This document shows positions 56,011-64,000 of a stretch of 64,000 bases of DNA, piece by piece. Under the pieces are notes generated by a model. The model saw only the letters and a program-made list of their open reading frames with translations. It did not search any database and was not told the DNA's origin. A program made the position numbers and the translations under genes. The stretch spans positions 1 to 64,000 of the forward strand of contig SKCR01023426.1 of NCBI GenBank assembly GCA_019454045.1, written 5' to 3'. This DNA is from Zanthoxylum bungeanum (Eukaryota > Streptophyta > Magnoliopsida > Sapindales > Rutaceae). Position 1 is the first letter of the stretch. Every line of letters begins with the position of its first letter.

Positions 56011-57900
56011 TAATATTTATACATATGTGAGTATAAAATTCTCCTATTCAACCAACCATCCTCTCAGGAAACCCAATAGTTATCAGCACTTCTAACATAA
56101 AATCCCATCGAACTGTATCATAAGCCTTCATCAAATCAAACTTAAGAGCACACCTCGGCACCCCACCACTCCTATGATAGTTATTGACCAACTTCTGACA
56201 TAATAATTTTGTCACTAATACATCGACCCACCAAAAAAGCAGATTGGTTAGGGCTTACCACGGAAGGAAGCAAAATCTTAATCCGATCTGTAATAATCTT
56301 AGAGATACATTTATAGATAGTGTTGCAACAATAGATAGGCCAAAAATCCTTGACCAGAGAAGTATTAGGGATCTTCGGAATAAGAACAATAGATGTGGCA
56401 TTCACCTATTTCAAGAGCTTCCCTGAGATAAAAAATGACTGAATGACATGAATAACATCATCACCTACCACAAACCAGCTTTCTTAAAGAAACTTAAGTT
56501 AAAACCATCTGGTCCAGAAGCCTTATGATCCTTTAAAGAAAACAATGCAGCATTAATCTCTTCTTCTGAAACCTCTCGGTTAAGGACCTCTCTTTGCTTA
56601 TTAGAAATAAACTGAGTAATGGAAGAGTGAAGAAGATCTCGATCAATATATGGGAAACCCAGCTAAGGCCCTAAAAGAGTATTATAAAAAGATACAGTCT
56701 CCTCTCGGACCAATGCAGGATCCTCCAAATGAGTATTATCCTCTTTGGTAATAGAAGTAATCTTACTTCACTGATGATGATTCTTCATTGCTTGGAAAAA
56801 AACTTTGTATTCTGATAACCAAAATTAAGACACTGAACTCGGGATTTCTGTCTCATAAAATTTTCCTTATCTCTACTCAGATTTCCTTAAAGCAAAGAAA
56901 ATATCACCTCTTCACTCAGTAGAAAGGGATCAGAATGAGACTCTTATAGGGCACTCTGAACCCCCTCCAACTCTGTTCTAACATATGTGGCCCTCCTAGA
57001 AAGATTAGAAAAGTGATCTAGATTAAACATCCGTAGCGCCATCTTCATATTCTTCAATTTCTTACACAATCAAAATATTGGAGTACCACAAATATCCACA
57101 TCCCAAGCTTTAGCTACCATTGAAACAAAATCTGGATGCTCAACCCAAAAATCAAAAAAAATAAAAGGAATGTTCCTTGTAGGGAGCTTCAAGAGAGTAA
57201 CCACCATGGGAGAATGATATGAGATTCTTGAGGGTAGAAACCTAGCTACTGAACCGGGAAAAGAGCATTCCCAAGAGGTATTAGCAACCACCCAATCAAG
57301 CTTCCGCCAAATAGGAGAATCAATCTATTTATTATGCCAAATATACCTATAACTCGAAAATTAAACATCTACCAAACCAGCCCGGCCTAAACATAAGCCC
57401 AACTCATCCTTCCAAGAAGGCCAATCCAAACTGCCACCATAATGCTCAGAATGATTGAAATCGCATTAAATTCCCCCATTACTAACCACAAAGAAGTGTC
57501 AAACTCACAAATACTAGCAACCAAGTCATCCCAAAGATCTCGACGCTTCTCATAACTATAGTCTCCATAAACCACTATTACCATACAACTCTAAGCAGAA
57601 GAGACATGAGAAACCCGACAATGAATAGCTTAAAGAGAAGACCGAATAACAATATCATCCACATTCGAGGGGTTCCAACACAACCAAATTCTTCTAAAAG
57701 GAACGACACCTGATTGATAAATAAACTTCTAAGAATGATTAATAGCACGAGACATATGAAGAAGATTACCATCCTTAACTTTAGTATCAACCAATCCACA
57801 AAGTGAAAGCTTCTCATCACGGAAAAACCTCTGAACTTCAGTCTGCTAAGTAGGGTCATTAAGACCTCGAATGTTCCAACAACCAAATATTATTTAAATA
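56010..57900 (-). pseudogene. Plant L1-type LINE ORF2 (endonuclease and reverse transcriptase), 3'-truncated
   Basis: ORF2 nicks target DNA and reverse-transcribes LINE RNA. Minus-strand residues show CWNIRGLNDPT at the start (about 57885-57850), then VYGDYSYEKRRDLWDDLV and WLVMGEFNAI of the apurinic-type endonuclease (57584-57387). RT shows NATSIVLIPKIPN, YCCNTIYKCISKIITDRIK and LPSVVSPNQSAFLVGRCISD (56405-56181), then ALKFDLMKAYDTVRWDFM (about 56150-56097). It stops near 56010, before the RT active site. Many stops and shifts. Confidence 0.83.
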
Positions 57901-57927
57901 ATACAAAGAAAAAACCAACATAATAGA

Positions 57928-59360
57928 TCATCTCCTCTTTCCACTATGAGGTGAATGGCTCTTCCGACCTCTCTTACCACTAGAGTTCTTATTTTTACCA
58001 CCCTGACCCAACCATTTCTTCTCAAATGAATCTTTTGCTTTCAATGCCAAAGTGTTAGCATTACGAATGGGTGAAACATCATCCTCACATTGCTCACTTA
58101 CAGTATCCTTACCAAGATTAGATACTTATTCCTCACCATTTATATAATTGGTACCCTTGGTTTTCAAATCCACCATACAATAAAACTCCTCACTATGATC
58201 TACTAGCTTCTTGTTATTCGACATTCTCACTAAAGGGGAACATTCTATTTCTTCCTTATCAACAGAAAAAATAATGTCCACATATTTGGAACCTATCTTA
58301 GAGGCATCAACTCTTACTAAAGCCAACTCCTCATGAGGAAAACACCATTACCCTAATTCTTTCTTGAAATTGTTACCCATTCCTTATCCTTCTCCATATT
58401 ATTACTCGTACTTGCCGAACGATCTATAGGTTTAGGCACCCAAAATTTAGAAGGCTTGCTTTCCTCATTCTTAGGAGCTCTACTCGGACAAGTATCCAAT
58501 GTATGGCCAAATACCCCACAAGAAGAGCACTTGACATGAACCAATTCATATTCAGCCTGGATCTTAATCCACCTACCATTGGTCCACTGGAAATCAAAAT
58601 CCTCAACTAAACTATCCCTTGAATCAATTTCAATATAAACTCGAGCATAACTTAGTCTTATTTGAGATAAAGTGATATGATCTGCATGAAGAGGGCACCC
58701 AACAGCACTAGCCACAAAGCTCAACCCCTTGGAAGTCCAATACTCAAAAGGAACATTGTATAGATGAACCTATACTGGAACTTTATGAACATCTTCTTTG
58801 GAGAGAGGCAAACTAGGTTGCCAATGTTTAAGAACTAATGGCTGATTGGCTATATGACATGGAGCTCTCTCCATAACAACATATGCATCTTGAAAGTTAT
58901 CAAATTTTAAAGAATAAAATCCATTTTCAGAAGATAACACCTCACGCAATCCATATCGCTCCCAAATATTATGAGCAATAGAATTAACTACCTTAAAAGG
59001 AAGTTTCTTGCCACAGAATTGCCAACCAAAGCATTCTTCCATGCCACATTACCTTCCTCTGCAATATCCAAAGGAGAGCAACCCTTAATATGACCATCAA
59101 TAACATTCGGTTTAATAAACTCAAGTGCAACATAGCTAGATGAAGAAAACCGATCCCATTTACCATTTGAACCACTAAGAACATGCACATAACTAAAGTT
59201 ACCATTCATAATTTTGCCACTTTTGGATTTATCCACATCAGCAAGATTAAAACGTGCCACATCAGTAAGGTTAAAACGTGCCACATCAATATCCACATCA
59301 GATGCCCCTCAATACACTTATCTTTGGAAATAAAATTAGCATCAACCCTTCCATTTAAAT
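57928..59360 (-). pseudogene. Plant LINE ORF1 (DUF4283 and CCHC zinc knuckle)
   Basis: An RNA-binding chaperone in intact LINEs. It contains the DUF4283-type region WERYGLREVLSSENGFYSLK and APCHIANQPLVLKHW (59042-58770). The middle region includes VHVKCSSCGVFGHTLDTC (C-x2-C-x4-H-x4-C, about 58549-58496). A basic C-terminus ends at about 57928. The N-terminal part has a repeat, VARFNLTD/VARFNLAD, encoded by a short tandem duplication at 59245-59290. It is interrupted by stops near 58770 and 58350. ORF2 follows within 50 bp. Confidence 0.8.
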
Positions 59361-59499
59361 TTGGCCCCATTATATTTTTCCTACTTTTGATTGTTTATTA
59401 TAATTTTCATTATCGCATCTCGTATTTCTTAATTTAATATGCTTTTTTGTGATTATTATTTTGCTTGGGTATATTATTACATTTTTTTATTGTTTTTCT

Positions 59500-59775
59500 T
59501 ACATAACCTACATAAGACTTGGCTATACCATTGTGTAAACCTGTCCATTATACTGGCATAAGTAAGGGACCATTCCAACCCAACGGCTTGAGGTCTTCCC
59601 TTGCGAGGGGAGTACGGCCTTAAAACCTTTCCCAATTCACACTGGGTTGTGACTTCTTCATTCTCTGGTTTAGTCCCCCGCAAGCTACTCCGTACTCTCT
59701 ACGGGCTGCAAACCCAACAGTGTTGTGGTCGCTGAGCATCATAGGCATAGCGATAAACCCCGCTTCGCTCCTACG
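59500..59775 (+). repeat. Fragment H: 3' end of a Tat-family LTR
   Basis: Homologous to the U5 end of LTRs A and B (for example GGCATAAGTAAGGGACCATT, then the CCCAAT-TCAC-ACTGGG hairpin site near 59630). It is more diverged than the other four copies. The left limit is uncertain. Confidence 0.75.
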
Positions 59776-59777
59776 GA

Positions 59778-59796
59778 TGGTGAATTCACTGGGGAT
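59778..59796 (+). other. Degenerate primer-binding site of fragment H
   Basis: TGGTGAATTCACTGGGGAT differs at three positions from B's tRNA-Arg-type site and sits at the same place after the LTR. Confidence 0.65.
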
Positions 59797-60327
59797 AGAA
59801 AATCGGCCCCAAAACAAATACCTTGTAGTGTGTGTGGCTTTGGCTTTGGTTACCCAAGTCTCATATATTTTACATACCCTTCTTACCCTGATGGCGTCAT
59901 GTATTGTGAAGTTGCTTTCACTCAAAGTGATGAATCGATATGTGATGATAACCATCACTCGTTGGCACGTACCTTAGGGTATAAAAAAAGCATACTCACT
60001 TAGTCGCTTGAACCATTGTGGGCAATCCTTCACTGATGAGAGCCTCATCCATAACCTTGTAAGCCCACATATAAACCATAGTTATATGTCCTATAGAAGC
60101 TACCCCATGCTTGTTTTTGGGCCCGTCATCATTTGGATCCATTTGGGCTCTCATCATAGGATATAAACTTGCTGGGCCACTTAAACTGGGAGTTTTGTAT
60201 CTTATGATGATTGGGCCAAAGTTTTCAAAATGACGATTGGCCACATTGCGTTTGGGCCCCTATCAGTTGAAGTTATTTAGCCACCTTATAGCAAAATGTA
60301 AACTTTTGGGCCTTTTTAATTAGGACA
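59797..60327 (+). other. Leader of Tat fragment H
   Basis: It resembles B 8365-8580 at the start (GGATAGAAAATCGGCCCC) and at TCCTATAGAAGCTACCCC. No gene is present. It is interrupted by Copia LTR G. Confidence 0.6.
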
Positions 60328-62273
60328 AGTTAGACAATTATGACCCATAGCGTCACCGTTTGTAAAAGACATTGTGTTTTGTACAAAACTGACTATGTAA
60401 TATTGAAATTGCCTTTTATCATTTCGTAATTCATTTACTATTACATATAAATGGTAAAAGTCCATATGATTAGTTCCGGATTGAGATGATATGAGACAGT
60501 ATCAATCCATAAAGGTTTAATCATTAAATATCCCTAGTCGTAGTATTATCGAGACTGGACATCGATAATGCGGAATAGACTAGTATTGCACTTGTGCGCG
60601 TTGTGAGAGCATAACGGCACAGTTCTCATATGTTTAAGTATAGGATACTTATGCAAGTGCGATAGGAGGTTGTGTTTTACCGATGGTACGGAAAACAGCT
60701 TCGCTCTGGATAGACCCCGCGGAATCCCATTGGTAGTATGTATATGTGTCTACGGGAGTCCGCGTCAGGGTAGATGTATTTGGTCTTAACCTGAGACTTA
60801 CATCGCTAATACTTGCGACAATCGGTAAACTTTGGTTTTGGTCGTCCAGGGCTTTAACAGGTTCTGTGTACGCCTCTATTGGGTTTATCGAGAATCGTAG
60901 TGTATTGGATGTGATGTCAAGACGGAAGTGTCACTCCAGACATATGGAGATGATGATCACGCAGGGATTCATAACTCGTTCTCTATTGTGTTGCAACCAT
61001 CGGGATAATGTGACAAGGTCATGATTATCCGATTCAAAGAGACTAGTTGTTTGATATCCGATATGTGCTTCGTACGGGGCAGACACTATTCCAGCCCCAG
61101 GCCTAGCACGTGACATCTGATACTGGATCGAAATACGAGATACTAGGTATTCTACGTCTGACATAGATTATATATTCCAGTAAGAATATTTCTGGAGAAT
61201 TGGGTAGGCACGGTGCTTTGCTAGAAGCCAACCATGTCTTGTAAATCGGTAAGCACGTAGTACGAGGTACTCGCTTTATCGGATAGTCCGATAACCGGAT
61301 TTACTGCCAACATATCCAGAGATCTCTTGGGTCGCTTCCCAAGGATTCACCGATGACAGTTGACTTAAATTGGAATTAATCTGGGATTAATTAAGAGAGA
61401 GAAAATTAATCTGGGATTAATATGGGCTTTGTTTAATCTGGGATTAAAAGTGTACAGTGGCGAAAGAACGCGATTAATTTAGAATTAATCGGTAAAATAA
61501 ATTTAATAGTTAAATTTGATTTTTCTATTTAATTTATTCAAATGGGCAAAATTAATATATCGGATATATTAAAATGAATTGGATTTCATTACGAGATTAA
61601 AGTCGGACTTTAATGCGAACGAACGAATTAATTTAGAATTAGTTCGTAACGACGTTCGTAATATATTATTTGCGAGGCATCGTTATTTAATTAAATTAGA
61701 TTTAATTATTTAGCGACGAAGGTCGTTTAATCGGATTAAACGGAACCGAGCCGCGGCAAATGCCCGTAGAGATATTTGAATTTCAGATTCAAATTTTGGA
61801 GCCAAGTGTGGTAGGTTTTCCCACCACACAACTACCTTGTTTTTACTTTTTAGAAACCATTTACCAAACCTACCAAGATTGGGGTAAAAGGTGAAAAGGT
61901 TTTACTAAAAGGTGAAAAACAAAAGGGGTATCTCTACACACTTTTGCCATGACATTCATTAGATGAAAAATTGAAAACCCTAGACACTTGGAGTGCCTTG
62001 GCCGAAACTTCTACTACTCTTCTCTCTTTGATTTGTTTTTCAAATCAACAAAGCTAGCACTTTGGAAGTGAACAAAGGTGATAGGGAAACTCCTCAATAG
62101 CTTGGAATCATCATAAAGCTTGGATTCATCCTAAAGCTTGGATCTTGGAGATCCAAGATCTCAAAATTTTAAAAGCTCCAACACTCATTGTAAGTATATT
62201 CCGCACCTTATAATGATCAACTCTATATTATGCATGCTTATTAGATCCTTATAATGTTCTAGGAACACTAACA
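60328..62273 (+). repeat. 5' LTR of Copia element G
   Basis: Same family as E, D and F, most like E. The expected TGTTGGACA start reads AGTTAGACA here, so it carries damage at the first bases. It ends CACTAACA. A TATA-like CATATAAA lies near 60444. The donor-like GTAAGTAT lies at 62190-62197. Confidence 0.88.
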
Positions 62274-62274
62274 A

Positions 62275-62288
62275 TGGTATCATGAGCC
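62275..62288 (+). other. Primer-binding site of element G
   Basis: TGGTATCATGAGCC begins one base after the LTR end, like the sites in E and D. Confidence 0.8.
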
Positions 62289-64000
62289 TAATTTGAGCAT
62301 GATAATTTTAGGGTTCTTGAATCTTAAAATTTGGGGTTTTTTGATTTTGAGCATGATTTTTTGAAATTGATGCTTTGAGTATGTTTACAACATGATAACT
62401 TAGGGTTATGCATGATTAGATTTCAAATAAATCAAAAGCAACAAAAAATAAAAAATGCTTATGTGTGGCCGAAACTTACTAGTTTAACACTGCAGTTTTT
62501 TGTTTTTTGTAACATGAAATAATGTGTTTGGATGCATGTTTAAATGATGATAGTTGGTTTAATATGATTAGAATCAATGTCTATAATGTTCATGTTAAAA
62601 TCTAAGTGCATGTTGAGCATGAAATGATGATCTTAGGCTTCAATATGTCTCAAGCATGCAATGATGTGTTTTGTGGCTTGATTTTATGTTAAGCATGAAT
62701 TATTAGTTTAAGCATGATTAATTAAGTTAATTAATATTTTGGAAATATTGAGTTTAATTAATTAATTATGTTAATACACTTTAATTAAAATAATTGTGAT
62801 ATTTGGAATATTATAATTATGATTAAATGCCTTTAAAATTTTAATTGGGCTAAAAGTGTGTATTTGGGCCTAATGGGCTTGGTTTGACCAAGTTTGGTTT
62901 TGGACTTTTGGATTGGATCCAATTGGGCCCAAAACCAATTCCATGAAGTCCAAATACATCACTTGACCCTTTAAAGTATTTGATTGGGCCTAATGGGCCT
63001 AAATTGATTTGATGGCAATAGGGTGATTCCTATTGGGCCTTGGCATTTTGGGTTTGATCCATTATGGCCAAAGCCCATGCCTTAAGAATCAATTAAAAGC
63101 CCATTGGACTTTAATTAAAAAGACATTGGATGTTATTGGGCCTTTGAGACCCATCAAGATTGGATTTGGAATCCAAGTCTTTAAGGCAACTATGTAAGTG
63201 TAAATATTTAATTTGGAATTAAATAAGAATTAGTATTGAATACAAATAAATTGGATTTAAGTTGTAGTTCGATATAATTCAAGAATACGTACTCAAAAGT
63301 ATTTATTCTCAAACGAGTTGGACTCGCGCAAATCAAATCATTGTTTGAACATTGGATGGTCATTAATCAAAGATTAATTAATTGGATTAGATTGATTGTA
63401 ATAAACATGTTTTGATTGAATACATAAATGTGATGTATGAATAACGTATATCGGATGGATATTAGAAGGGCAAGGGCAATTTTGGAAATTGTAATAAGTT
63501 TAGAATTTATTAAATTGGACCTGCGTGTCCAGCCTTTAATCTCATTACTCCTTGTAATTCTCTTCTCACCTATTCCCCTCAATGTATATGAGGTTTCTTT
63601 ATTGTATTTTGTAAAAGGGTAGGAGTTAGAATAGTTCTAGTCGGGGAGGGAAAGTGAGTGATTTGTTCTAGGAACAATCTGTTTAAATATCCATCCGCAT
63701 ATCGTTATTAATTTACTTTTGCGCCTTATGATGTTTTAGAAGCATGCTTAAGGGTGTATGATGAGACCTAATCAAAGATAATAAATTGGATGCCAATTTA
63801 CGCGAAAAACCCTCAAAAATATATTAAGCGTTTTTCCTTCCGTTGAGTGATTCTTACTCAAGATCCAAAGTTGGCATTGGCTTGTTGGCCAAAGTCAAGG
63901 CCTTTGTCAATTGAGGATGTGTTTGAATCATGAAGGTTTTGTTACATATCGGTGTCTTGTCCAAGTTGTGATTTGTTGGCCAAAGTCAAGATCACTTCTT
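62289..64000 (+). other. 5' leader of Copia element G, runs off the window
   Basis: Homologous to the leaders of E and D. TTGTTGGCCAAAGTCAAG occurs at 63882-63899 and 63973-63990. The hairpin arms TTGAGT/ACTCAA lie at about 63843-63862. The palindromes GGATCC and TTGGGCCCAA lie near 62915-62930. Gag would follow to the right of the window. Confidence 0.8.

Overview
This window is plant nuclear DNA, almost certainly from a eudicot-type angiosperm. It consists almost entirely of transposable elements stacked inside one another. I recognise no host protein gene, tRNA, rRNA or CRISPR array. The evidence for a plant is Ty3/Gypsy elements of the Tat lineage (two RNase H domains, tRNA-Arg primer site) and the Athila lineage, Ty1/Copia elements, an L1-type plant LINE with DUF4283/CCHC ORF1, and a hAT transposase. 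The species cannot be read from the sequence.

Layout, left to right. (1) 1-21118: a decayed Tat-lineage element, A. It has a left LTR (1-2092, cut by the window edge), a pol region joined abruptly to that LTR (2089-5522), and the rest of integrase at 15346-15897. A 3' noncoding tail with tandem arrays follows, then a 3.5-kb 3' LTR (17648-21118). A's integrase is split by a second Tat-type element, B (5523-15345, 5-bp duplication GCAGC). B has two nearly identical 2.8-kb LTRs, a tRNA-Arg(ACG)-type primer site and no coding capacity. (2) 21119-46231: a minus-strand Copia element, E. Its 5' LTR is split by a plus-strand Copia element, C (29521-46026). C's RNase H is in turn split by D (34156-43955, duplication GAGAC), which belongs to E's Copia family. 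(3) 46232-48050: the 3' part of a hAT transposase gene, into which E inserted. (4) 48051-54883: a short unassigned stretch and a minus-strand Athila-type fragment carrying a Copia solo LTR, F (49396-51463, duplication ATGTC). (5) 54884-56010: an unclassified AT-rich repeat. (6) 56010-59360: a degenerate minus-strand LINE. (7) 59500-64000: a Tat 5'-end fragment, H, interrupted by Copia element G (LTR 60328-62273, primer site and leader running off the right edge).

The inferred insertion order is hAT, then E; E later received A and C; A received B; C received D. No gene products here look functional: every coding segment has stops, frameshifts or truncations. Interest therefore lies in noncoding architecture. 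Four features stand out. The Tat 3' tails hold arrays of very short hairpins whose stems change in a compensated way. An about 85-nt block is shared by Tat and Athila tails. The Copia LTRs carry a conserved splice-donor-like site, with a plausible acceptor just before gag (a predicted 2.2-kb leader intron that would remove the primer site). The Copia leaders carry an iterated 18-bp motif with the palindrome TTGGCCAA. All alignments were made by eye.
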